Assembly: GCA_903838095.1 (NCBI GenBank)
Contig: CAILXE010000262.1
Coordinates: 1 to 7,735 of the forward strand
Direction of reading: 5' to 3'
DNA from: an uncultured Chlorobiaceae bacterium
Lineage (GTDB): Bacteria; Bacteroidota; Chlorobiia; Chlorobiales; Chlorobiaceae
Length of the DNA: 7,735 bases
Shown here: positions 1 to 6,878 of the stretch, piece by piece
Layout of the letters: each line of letters begins with the position of its first letter
Numbering within the stretch: the stretch's first letter is position 1
The notes under the pieces: model-generated
What the model was told of the DNA's origin: nothing
The model's database searches: none
What the model saw: the letters and a program-made list of their open reading frames with translations, nothing else
Program-made: the position numbers and the translations under genes

Positions 1-219
1 ATACTGAGTCATTTGTGGCATTCTTGAAGAAGATATCTGTTTTGACTATTAACAGTTAAATATCACGAAATTCTCTTTGCTTTAAAAGTTTTTTTTCATG
101 CCTGATAATCTCCCGGTGCCACTCTTTTTGTTTACATTAGCATGAAATAATGAAAGATCAGTGCTGTGGTGGCCCCTCCGGGGTAAGGATATCTTAAACA
201 TTTACATTACATAACGATT

Positions 220-582
220 ATGGCAAAAGATGAAAAAAAACGAGGTTTTTTTTCTGCGTTCAGAAAACGTGAAATTTCCTCCAGTGCAGAAACAGTGACG
301 CAACCCCAAAAAGCAGTTGCAACACCATCTCAGGAAAGTGCTGTGAAGTCAGAAGCGCTTACCTCTTCCGTGAGCGCAGGGTTGCCTAAATCTCCGTTTG
401 TTCAGCCAGCCGTTGCTGATACTGCCCAGTCCAGGCCCGTTGATACCGTTGAAGCCTTCAAAGTTCTTTGTCAGTCATTGAGTGACATCAGCGCATCGCA
501 ATTCAAGATTGCAGAGATTATACTTGGAATGATTTCTAATTCACTCAGTAAAATAGCCGAGGGGACGAAGCTGAAAAAGTAG
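220..582 (+). CDS. Hypothetical small protein with basic N-terminus and amphipathic C-terminal helix
   Basis: A 120-aa protein that I do not recognise with certainty. Residues 1-20 are strongly basic (MAKDEKKRGFFSAFRKRE). Residues about 20-75 are Ser/Ala/Thr/Val/Pro-rich and probably disordered. The C-terminal 45 residues (from VDTVEAFKV onward) form a predicted amphipathic helix ending in a lysine-rich tail. There is no signal peptide or full membrane span. The helical tail with a Lys-Lys end recalls small chlorosome envelope proteins of the CsmB/CsmF kind in length and amphipathic style, but this is a weak resemblance rather than a motif match. No clear Shine-Dalgarno precedes the ATG. It is followed 40 nt later by another small gene, so the two are probably co-transcribed. 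The reading frame is open and its composition looks coding, but the function is unknown. Confidence 0.6.
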   Translation: MAKDEKKRGFFSAFRKREISSSAETVTQPQKAVATPSQESAVKSEALTSSVSAGLPKSPFVQPAVADTAQSRPVDTVEAFKVLCQSLSDISASQFKIAEIILGMISNSLSKIAEGTKLKK

Positions 583-622
583 GGGGAATGTTGCTATTAT
601 TAATATAATCAGCGAGGCACCT

Positions 623-883
623 GTGTTTGGTAATCAAAAAATTATTTCACCGGAAGGCCTGGTTCGGCCTGCTGCCACAATTGCCGGCGGAGCATTTCTG
701 TTGTCGCCACTCGGGATACCGTTTTTTGTTCGAGGTGTGCCAAGAATTATTCTTGCAGGTATTGGCGGCATTGTGGCTGGGAAGGTGGTCGACAAGGTTG
801 TCGATACTGTTGCTGAAAATCTGGAACATCTCATGTCATCACAAAAGCATGAAGACAATGGAGAGTGGGCAGATGAGAATTAA
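623..883 (+). CDS. Small glycine-rich hydrophobic (membrane-associated) protein
   Basis: An 86-aa protein starting at GTG, chosen because GAGG (614-617) lies 5 nt upstream and no ATG fits in this frame. Two hydrophobic stretches, about residues 17-36 and 39-53, are separated by an Arg/Pro turn (FVRGVPR). The second has glycine-zipper spacing (AGIGGIVAGK), which commonly packs helices in a membrane. A short amphipathic helix with alternating Val/Asp/Lys follows (residues 54-70), then an acidic hydrophilic tail. No family is recognised with confidence. The layout would suit insertion into a membrane or into the lipid monolayer of a chlorosome, and the neighbouring amphipathic protein fits that idea, but this is inference. 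It lies 40 nt after the preceding gene and 78 nt before the next. Confidence 0.6.
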   Translation: MFGNQKIISPEGLVRPAATIAGGAFLLSPLGIPFFVRGVPRIILAGIGGIVAGKVVDKVVDTVAENLEHLMSSQKHEDNGEWADEN

Positions 884-961
884 GAGGAACTCTCTGTCAT
901 CATCCGGTGTTCAGGGAATTTCAAAAGCTTATTCTACAGGTACATAATTATTATATACATC

Positions 962-1591
962 ATGGAAGTCGTTGGTAAAAGCAAGGCTCATATTATTCTT
1001 GATTCATGTTTTCATGAATCGGGTATTTATTTTGCAAATCATGAAAAACTGATCAAGTGTAATCCTTATTGCAGTAACGTCAAATATTTAATGGATCGTG
1101 ATATTTTTCAGTGGATTTTTCAGGTTGACGATCCACGAAAGAATCCGATCACTGCAGTTTTCTTTGTTCGCCAGCATGAAGAATATTTTTCGCTTGATGA
1201 CAGCTATGGCAAGGCATTTGCCGAGGCTCGCGTAAAAAACAAGGCACCCTATAACGGCAAAGGGAAGCGGATTCGCTGGGAAGCGGTTCATGACTATCCT
1301 GAATTTGAAAAATTGTCACCTCATACCTTTGTCGGAAAGGCCAGTTCAGAGATATGCCTGCTCCATCAACATGATGACAAAACATCTGTTTACTTTGATA
1401 CCGATATCTGTCTTGATTTTGAGCTCTCTTTTCCGCTGAATCTCATGCCGGAAGGCATTCTCAAGTTTATGACAGAAACGATCATGTCACAGATCATGCA
1501 GCAGGCGACTGAAAGCATGCTTTGCAAGGTGCAGTCAGATATCTGTTGCATTGCAGCGCCGGAACTTGCCGTTGAGGGCGGGCAAAAATAA
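962..1591 (+). CDS. DUF1997/SRPBCC-like hypothetical protein
   Basis: A 209-aa soluble protein with no signal peptide or membrane segment. Its pattern is alternating beta strands through residues 8-150, followed by the segment FELSFPLNLMPEG at about 153-165 and a long C-terminal amphipathic helix (about 166-195). This order (antiparallel strands, a Pro-rich turn, then a closing helix) resembles the DUF1997 family of cyanobacteria, plastids and related phototrophs, thought to adopt a helix-grip (SRPBCC-like) fold that binds a hydrophobic ligand. The assignment is by layout and remembered pattern, so it is tentative. The protein has eight cysteines, including a CxxxC at about residues 34-38 and a CC pair near the C-terminus. 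No Shine-Dalgarno is visible before the ATG; an AT-rich stretch (about 941-960) precedes it. A strong intrinsic terminator starts 24 nt after the stop, so this gene ends its transcription unit. Confidence 0.75.
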   Translation: MEVVGKSKAHIILDSCFHESGIYFANHEKLIKCNPYCSNVKYLMDRDIFQWIFQVDDPRKNPITAVFFVRQHEEYFSLDDSYGKAFAEARVKNKAPYNGKGKRIRWEAVHDYPEFEKLSPHTFVGKASSEICLLHQHDDKTSVYFDTDICLDFELSFPLNLMPEGILKFMTETIMSQIMQQATESMLCKVQSDICCIAAPELAVEGGQK

Positions 1592-1615
1592 TTTTCTGTT
1601 TATGATGCCTTCTTT

Positions 1616-1658
1616 CCCGGTTGAGCGATTAAATCGCTTGATCGGGATTATTTTTTTT
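1616..1658 (+). terminator. Rho-independent terminator after the DUF1997-like gene
   Basis: The arm CCCGGTTGAGCGATT (1616-1630) pairs with AATCGCTTGATCGGG (1632-1646). The stem is about 14-15 bp with three G-U pairs and a minimal loop around 1630-1632, and it is followed at once by ATTA and a run of eight T (1651-1658). This is a textbook intrinsic terminator. It closes the upstream block and insulates the repressor-pump operon, whose operator begins only 10 bp after the T-run. Confidence 0.85.
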
Positions 1659-1668
1659 ATATTTTATA

Positions 1669-1689
1669 TACCTATACGGGGTATAGGTA
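1669..1689 (+). promoter_or_regulatory. Probable CsoR/CstR-family operator
   Basis: A perfect inverted repeat of 9-bp arms, TACCTATAC (1669-1677) and GTATAGGTA (1681-1689), around a GGG centre. DUF156 repressors are known to bind AT-flanked inverted repeats with a G/C tract in the middle, typically just upstream of their own gene. This one ends 28 nt before the ATG of the DUF156 gene. The AT-rich sequence immediately upstream (TATATA at 1665-1670) may supply the -10 element, in which case the operator would overlap the core promoter and binding would block RNA polymerase. A TTGATC at 1638-1643 is a possible -35 but its spacing is poor, so the promoter itself is not assigned. Confidence 0.8.
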
Positions 1690-1717
1690 GCTTTAAAATC
1701 TCTTATTGCGAATTGAT

Positions 1718-1969
1718 ATGGTTGAATCGAAAAGTTCTGTGAATGATGTGATTCTCAGGCTGAAAAAGGTCGGGGGTCAGGTTGAAGGGCTGATCAGGAT
1801 GATTGAGAGGGAAGAGGAGTGCACCCAGATTATTACGCAGTTTCAGGCGGTCAAGGCTGCTCTTGACAACACATTTTCGCTGGTACTCCATCGTAACCTC
1901 AAGGAATGTGTCAGCCTTGATGATTCAAAAAGTATGGAAAAAATTTTAAAACTGATCTCAAAACAGTAA
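1718..1969 (+). CDS. CsoR/CstR-family (DUF156) transcriptional repressor, CstR-like thiol site
   Basis: An 83-aa all-helical repressor of the CsoR/RcnR/FrmR/CstR family. The family hallmarks LKKVGGQVEGLIRMIE (residues 15-30) and CTQIITQFQAVKAALD (35-50) are clear. Family members bind operator DNA as tetramers and release it when a metal, aldehyde or persulfide modifies the Cys site. Here the site reads Cys35 ... N60-L-K-E-C64. The position that is His in copper-sensing CsoR is Asn, with a His displaced two residues upstream (His58). The persulfide sensor CstR also has Cys and Cys at this spacing, with Asn in the His position. I therefore infer a reactive-sulfur sensor rather than a copper sensor. 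The ATG at 1718 is preferred over a TTG at 1706 because it gives the usual family N-terminus; no good Shine-Dalgarno is seen. The next gene starts 6 nt after the stop. Confidence 0.93.
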   Translation: MVESKSSVNDVILRLKKVGGQVEGLIRMIEREEECTQIITQFQAVKAALDNTFSLVLHRNLKECVSLDDSKSMEKILKLISKQ

Positions 1970-1975
1970 GGCACA

Positions 1976-3301
1976 ATGACGTTATACAAGGTGTTGAGCA
2001 GTTGTTTTCTTGTTGCTGCTCTGGTTTGTCCGATACAGGCAAAAGCTGGTGGTGCAACGATGAGGCTTTCACTTTCAGAGGCAATAAAAATTGCACGTGA
2101 AAATAATTATGGAGTTAAATCGGCCCGAAGCAGGGTTGAGCAGGCCAGCGCGAGGGTTGTGCAGACGCGTCAGTCATATCTCCCGAAAGTCACCTTGTCG
2201 GAGACACTTGTCGTGACCAATGATCCTGGAGCGGCGCTGGTCTTCAAACTTCAGCAGAACACGATAGAGCAGGCTGATTTTATTCCTGCAAAACTCAATA
2301 ATGCTGATGTCATAAACGATTTCAATACCTCTCTCCAGGTCATGCAGCCACTTTTCAATGCCGATGCCGCAACAGGCAGGACAATGGCATTAACGGCAAA
2401 AAAAGGCCAGGAATACATGGCCGCAAGAAACGAAGAGACTATAGGACTCCAGGTCAGCAAGGTTTATTACGGACTTCTTCTTGCCCGGAAAAATATTGAA
2501 GCAGTCGAACAGTCCATCATGACCATGCAGGAGTATTGTGCCGAAGCAGCAAGAGGATATCATGCGGGGTTGTTGACCAAATCGGACAAACTGTCGCATG
2601 AGGTAAGACTTGCTGAGCTTCAGGAGCAGAGGCTGCTGCTGCAGGACGAGATAAAAAATGCAGCCGATGCTCTCAAAGTGATGCTGAACCTTGATGCTGG
2701 AGTAACCATTGTTCCGACCGGAGAGTTTGCTGTTGACTCTGTTTTTTCTGACGAGGATAAAATCACCGTTTCTGACAACAGGGCGGATATCAAGGCACTT
2801 GAACTCTTCAGGCAGGTTGCTTCATACCAGTCGGAGATGATCAATGAGTCAAAGCTTCCCCGCCTCAACGCCTTTATGCAGACCAACCTTCACAGTAATA
2901 ATATATTCAGCGGGGGCTCAAGCTGGGCGCTTGGCTTGAATATGCAGTGGAATATATTTGACGGTATGGCAACGGCGGGTCGTCTTCAGGAGGCAAAAGC
3001 TCAGCAACTTGAGGCGCTCTACAATTATGAGGCGGCCAAAAGTAACAGTATTGCCGAGCTCAACAGGTCATACAGGTCGCTGAAAACTGCTAAAGCCAGA
3101 ATTGCGGTTGCCTCAAAGTCACTGGAAGGAGCTAAAGTAAGTCTTGACTATATCGGCAGGCAGTACAAAACAGGAATGGCAATGACCTTTGAGCTGTTAA
3201 TGAGAGAACAGGCCTGCACCTATGCGAAAATGAGGCTCAACCAGGCCATCTATGATTATTGTGTTTCAAGAAGTGAACTTGAATACTACAGAGGCAATTG
3301 A
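1976..3301 (+). CDS. TolC-family outer membrane efflux protein
   Basis: A 441-aa outer-membrane channel component of a tripartite exporter. The Sec signal peptide covers residues 1 to about 24 (hydrophobic core 6-18, probable cleavage after AKA). No lipobox is evident, so it is not of the lipidated OprM type. The mature protein opens with the typical LSLSEAIKIARENN segment and shows two long coiled-coil repeats (about 30-225 and 240-435), each leading into a Leu/Ala/Glu-rich helical hairpin. The motif YLPKVTLSETL marks the first beta-strand region, and WALGLNMQWNIFDG marks the second, as in other outer-membrane efflux proteins. The length is normal for the family. The start is tightly coupled to the repressor gene, with an AAGG (1968-1971) overlapping that gene's stop codon. 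The pump gene follows after 31 nt, without an adaptor gene in between. Confidence 0.95.
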   Translation: MTLYKVLSSCFLVAALVCPIQAKAGGATMRLSLSEAIKIARENNYGVKSARSRVEQASARVVQTRQSYLPKVTLSETLVVTNDPGAALVFKLQQNTIEQADFIPAKLNNADVINDFNTSLQVMQPLFNADAATGRTMALTAKKGQEYMAARNEETIGLQVSKVYYGLLLARKNIEAVEQSIMTMQEYCAEAARGYHAGLLTKSDKLSHEVRLAELQEQRLLLQDEIKNAADALKVMLNLDAGVTIVPTGEFAVDSVFSDEDKITVSDNRADIKALELFRQVASYQSEMINESKLPRLNAFMQTNLHSNNIFSGGSSWALGLNMQWNIFDGMATAGRLQEAKAQQLEALYNYEAAKSNSIAELNRSYRSLKTAKARIAVASKSLEGAKVSLDYIGRQYKTGMAMTFELLMREQACTYAKMRLNQAIYDYCVSRSELEYYRGN

Positions 3302-3332
3302 CAGATTTCATTAACTCACGAGGATTGTTCCA

Positions 3333-6300
3333 ATGAACGAAGGTATTGCAGGTAAACTTGCCAAACAGTTTATCAATTCCAAAATTACTCCTCTTTTAAT
3401 GGTGGCTGCCCTGTTGGTGGGGGTTATGGCCACATTTATGACGCCACGCGAGGAAGAGCCACAGATTGTGGTGCCTATGGTTGACCTTTATATTCCTTAT
3501 CCAGGTGCGACTCCAGCAGAGGTTGAAGCCCGTGTTGCCAAACCGGTTGAGCGTACTCTCACTGAAATTCCGGGAGTTGATTATGTCTATTCAACATCCA
3601 TGCCTGATGTTGCACTGGTCACAGTCCGGTATAAAGTTGGTGAAGATGCCGAGAAAAGCATGGTCAAGCTTTGGGCAACTCTTATGAAAAATATGGACAA
3701 GATGCCCCCTGGTGTCCAGTTCCCGCTGATGAAAAAGGTCTCGATTGATGATGTTCCGGTACTGAATCTCACCTTCTGGAGCAAGACGAACGATGCTTTT
3801 CAGCTTCGGCAAACAGCCGCGCTTGTTGCGGATGAGTTGAAAAAAACAGCAAATATTGGCGATGTTGAACTCAAGGGCGGCTTGAAACGTCAGGTCAGGA
3901 TTCTGCTTGACAAGCAAAAACTCCGGCAGTTTAATGTGAGTCCGTTGCAGATCGCCCGTCAGATACAGATGACCAACAGTCAGATGACTTCCGGCGATTT
4001 CCGGCAGACCGATCAGGATATTGTTGTCCGCACTGGGAAATTTCTTGAAACGGCCAGTGATGTTGCCAATATCGTTGTTGGACTGTATGGTGCATCACCG
4101 GTGTATCTGCGCGATGTTGCCACTGTTACGGATGGTCCGGAAGAGGTCAATAGCTACAACTTTTTCGGTTTTGCGGCTGCTGCGCCAAAAGGCTCTCCAA
4201 CCGGGGAGTATCCTGCCGTTACTTTGACGGTTGCCAAACGGAAAGGCGGCGATGCCTCGGTGCTTGCCGACAAGGTTATGGCACGAGTAGCTGCTCTCCG
4301 GCAGACGGTTATTCCTGCCAGTATAACCGTGAGCGAAACAAGAAATTATGGAGCAACTGCATCTGAAAAGGTTTTTACCCTGCTTGAGCACCTGTTGATG
4401 GCCGTTGTGGCGGTAACGATTGTTGTGGGTTTTTTCCTTGGATGGCGAGGCGCTCTTGTGGTGCTCGCTTCGGTGCCGATTACCTTTGCCCTGACGCTGC
4501 TTATCTATTACCTGCTTGATTATTCGCTGAACAGGGTGACGCTTTTCGCGCTGATCTTTGTAACCGGTATTGTTGTCGATGACTCGATTATTATTGCCGA
4601 GAACATTCACCGCCACTTTGCCATGAAGCGACAGCCGAAGTTGCAGGCGGCTATTACCGCGATCAATGAGGTGGGGAACCCGACGATTCTTGCCACCTTT
4701 ACCGTTATCGCAGCAGTTCTGCCGATGGTCTTTGTTTCCGGCTTGATGGGGCCCTATATGAGCCCGATGCCGATTGGCGCTTCACTGGCCATGATTTTTT
4801 CCTTGCTTGTTGCCCTGATTGCTACTCCGTGGCTCTCTTTCCGTCTTCTGAAAACAGGTGGGCACCAGGAAGAGTACGATATTACGAAAACAGGCTATTA
4901 CAAGCTTTTCAATGCCATACTCTCTCCCTTTATCGAGAGCCGCCTGAAACGATGGATTGCTTTTGGTGTTGTGGGTTTGATGCTTGTTGGCGCTATAGCG
5001 CTTGTGCCGATGAAGGCCGTGCAGATGAAGATGCTGCCGTTCGATAACAAGAACGAGTTTCAGGTGATTATTGATATGCCGGAAGGCACCCCGCTTGAGC
5101 AGACGGCAAAGGTGGCCAAAGAGGTGGCCAACTGGCTGAAAACCGTGCCGGAGGTCAGCAGCTATGAATATTATGTTGGTACCAATGCTCCGATCAATTT
5201 CAACGGACAGGTGCGTCACTATTATCTGCGCCAAAAGGCTAATATGGCCGATATTCAGGTCAACCTTGTGCCTAAAGATGAACGCAGTTTGCAGAGTCAT
5301 GATATTGCCAAAAAAGTGAGGGCAAGTGTTCAGCAGATTGCCCGAAGGTATAATGGAAATGCAAAGATTGTGGAGATCCCTCCCGGCCCTCCAGTGCTCT
5401 CGACTCTTGTCGCGGAGATTTATGGGCCATCACAACCTGAACAGATTGCACTGGCCAGGCAGGTAAAACAGGTTTTTGAAAAGACACCAGGGGTGGTTGA
5501 TGTTGACTGGCTTGTCGAGGATGATCAGAAGGTCTATAATCTTGTGGTCAACAAAGAGCGTGCCGCATTTCGCGGTGTTACTCCCGAGCAGATTGCGCAG
5601 ACGCTTCGTATCTCCATTGCAGGTATGGATGTCGGGCTGCTGCATACTGACAAGGAACTTGATCCTGTGACCATTCAGGTTCGACTTCCCAGAGCGGACA
5701 GAACCTCACTTCAGGATCTTTCCGGTATTTTTGTGCAGTCGCAAGGTATGGGAGCCCTTACAACACGACTGCGTGCCGGTGAGATGATTCCGCTTTCGGA
5801 GCTGGTCTCCATTGAGGAAAAAATCGAGGCGAAGAGCATCTACCGCAAGGATCTTCGCCGGGTGGTCTATGTGACGGCAGATGTTGCCGGGGCGACAGAA
5901 AGTCCGGTCTATGCAATGCTTGATATGGACAAACAGATCCAGAAACTCAAGCTTCCGGGCGGATATTCAGTCAGTCCGTTGTACACCTCAAGCCCGGCAT
6001 CAGATGATAAACCGGCCATGAAATGGGATGGTGAGTGGCAGATTACCTTTGAAGTTTTCAGGGATCTTGGTACAGCTTTTGCTGTTGTGCTGGTCATTAT
6101 TTATCTGCTGATTATCGGCTGGTTTCAGTCGTTCAAGACGCCGCTGATCATGATGATTGCCATTCCGCTGAGCCTGGTGGGCATTATTCCCGGTCATCTG
6201 CTTCATGGAGCGTTCTTTACGGCAACAAGCATGATCGGCATGATTGCACTTGCCGGCATTATGGTCAGAAACTCGGTGCTGCTCATTGATTTTATCCAGA

Positions 6301-6536
6301 TTCGCAGGGCAGAAGGAGTTGATCTGAAGCAGGCGGTTATTGAGTCTGCCGCTGTTCGGACACGTCCTATTCTTCTGACATCAGGTGCGGTGGTCATCGG
6401 CTCAATTGTGATGCTCTTTGATCCGATTTTTCAGGGTCTGGCCATTTCGCTGATCTGGGGCGGTGTTCTTTCGACGATGCTGACTCTCGTCGTTGTGCCG
6501 CTTGTCTATTATATTGCTGAAAAGAAATCCAGCTAA
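3333..6536 (+). CDS. RND-family efflux permease (HAE-like, Asp-Asp type)
   Basis: A 1067-aa inner-membrane proton/substrate antiporter, the full family length (AcrB is about 1050 aa). TM1 is at about residues 19-38. It is followed by the conserved TPREEEPQI and YPGATPAEVEARVAKPVE segments of the first periplasmic (porter) domain, then TM2-6 (about 350-510), TM7 (about 541-560), the second periplasmic domain (about 565-890) and TM8-12 (about 900-1060). The proton relay is visible: GIVVDDSIIIAEN in TM4 with Asp416-Asp417, and GIMVRNSVLLIDF in TM10 with Arg979 where AcrB has Lys940. The Asp-Asp pair is typical of hydrophobe/drug exporters; heavy-metal RND pumps (CusA, CzcA) have Asp-Gly there. 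The substrate is unknown. GAGGA (3320-3324) lies 8 nt before the ATG. It should need a periplasmic adaptor, which is not encoded next to it. Confidence 0.95.
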   Translation: MNEGIAGKLAKQFINSKITPLLMVAALLVGVMATFMTPREEEPQIVVPMVDLYIPYPGATPAEVEARVAKPVERTLTEIPGVDYVYSTSMPDVALVTVRYKVGEDAEKSMVKLWATLMKNMDKMPPGVQFPLMKKVSIDDVPVLNLTFWSKTNDAFQLRQTAALVADELKKTANIGDVELKGGLKRQVRILLDKQKLRQFNVSPLQIARQIQMTNSQMTSGDFRQTDQDIVVRTGKFLETASDVANIVVGLYGASPVYLRDVATVTDGPEEVNSYNFFGFAAAAPKGSPTGEYPAVTLTVAKRKGGDASVLADKVMARVAALRQTVIPASITVSETRNYGATASEKVFTLLEHLLMAVVAVTIVVGFFLGWRGALVVLASVPITFALTLLIYYLLDYSLNRVTLFALIFVTGIVVDDSIIIAENIHRHFAMKRQPKLQAAITAINEVGNPTILATFTVIAAVLPMVFVSGLMGPYMSPMPIGASLAMIFSLLVALIATPWLSFRLLKTGGHQEEYDITKTGYYKLFNAILSPFIESRLKRWIAFGVVGLMLVGAIALVPMKAVQMKMLPFDNKNEFQVIIDMPEGTPLEQTAKVAKEVANWLKTVPEVSSYEYYVGTNAPINFNGQVRHYYLRQKANMADIQVNLVPKDERSLQSHDIAKKVRASVQQIARRYNGNAKIVEIPPGPPVLSTLVAEIYGPSQPEQIALARQVKQVFEKTPGVVDVDWLVEDDQKVYNLVVNKERAAFRGVTPEQIAQTLRISIAGMDVGLLHTDKELDPVTIQVRLPRADRTSLQDLSGIFVQSQGMGALTTRLRAGEMIPLSELVSIEEKIEAKSIYRKDLRRVVYVTADVAGATESPVYAMLDMDKQIQKLKLPGGYSVSPLYTSSPASDDKPAMKWDGEWQITFEVFRDLGTAFAVVLVIIYLLIIGWFQSFKTPLIMMIAIPLSLVGIIPGHLLHGAFFTATSMIGMIALAGIMVRNSVLLIDFIQIRRAEGVDLKQAVIESAAVRTRPILLTSGAVVIGSIVMLFDPIFQGLAISLIWGGVLSTMLTLVVVPLVYYIAEKKSS

Positions 6537-6555
6537 CCGAACAAGAGGGGATTGT

Positions 6556-6864
6556 ATGAAATTGCTTGCTATTATGGGACACGAAGAGACTCGCCCCAAA
6601 GTGCGTGCTCTGTTCAAGAAGTATCAGGTACACCTGTTCAGCAATGTTGCCATCAAGGGGTGCAACTGTGAAAGCAAAGGATTGCAGACGCAGTCGTGGT
6701 GGCCGACCAATGAGATGCCCGCCTCTTATTCATCGCTTTGTTTTGCCATTCTTGATGATGACAAGGCTGACGCCATGATGGTTGAGCTGGAAACAAATCC
6801 GGTTTCGGTGGACAAGGATTTTCCTGCCAGAGCTTTTCTTATGAATGTGGAAAAAACAGCCTGA
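6556..6864 (+). CDS. Small P-II-like protein with Cys-x-Cys motif
   Basis: A 102-aa cytoplasmic protein. The start at 6556 is chosen because GAGGGG (6545-6550) lies 5 nt upstream and any earlier start would fall inside the pump gene. The order beta-alpha-beta (residues 2-35), a loop, then beta-alpha-beta (59-100) is that of the ferredoxin-like fold of P-II signalling proteins. The segment AIKGCNCESKG (32-42) sits where P-II proteins have VKGFGRQKG, just before the T-loop. The T-loop equivalent (about 43-57) is short and contains Trp48-Trp49. Cys36 and Cys38 form a C-x-C that could bind a metal or be modified by sulfur; a third cysteine is Cys62. P-II-like proteins of unknown role are known beside some RND pumps, so it may sense a ligand for, or gate, the pump. 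It is 19 nt after the pump gene, and the next gene is translationally coupled. The fold assignment is by eye. Confidence 0.8.
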   Translation: MKLLAIMGHEETRPKVRALFKKYQVHLFSNVAIKGCNCESKGLQTQSWWPTNEMPASYSSLCFAILDDDKADAMMVELETNPVSVDKDFPARAFLMNVEKTA

Positions 6865-6878
6865 TGGAGGCGATTACC

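Noticed and set aside
42..66. Possible promoter: TTGACT (42-47) with TATCAC (61-66)
   Set aside because: The spacing of 13 bp is too short for a standard sigma-70 promoter and the -10 match is poor.
131..209. Direct repeat TTTACATTA at 131-139 and 201-209 upstream of the first gene
   Set aside because: Only 9 bp in an AT-rich leader, so chance is likely; no regulator is known to match it. The rest of 1-219 shows a small CCCC/GGGG hairpin (173-183) without a T-run and no convincing promoter.
627..947. 106-aa plus-strand frame overlapping the 86-aa glycine-rich protein
   Set aside because: Its translation is Trp/Cys/His-rich without a sensible pattern and has no ribosome binding site, whereas the GTG frame has GAGG at good spacing and a coherent hydrophobic design.
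1706..1717. Alternative TTG start for the repressor, adding four residues
   Set aside because: No ribosome binding site favours it and the ATG at 1718 gives the usual family length and Cys numbering.
4095..5300. Long minus-strand open frames (173 and 172 aa) opposite the pump gene
   Set aside because: They lie antisense to a clearly conserved RND gene and their translations are His/Arg/Gln-rich with no family pattern; they are shadows of the plus-strand coding.
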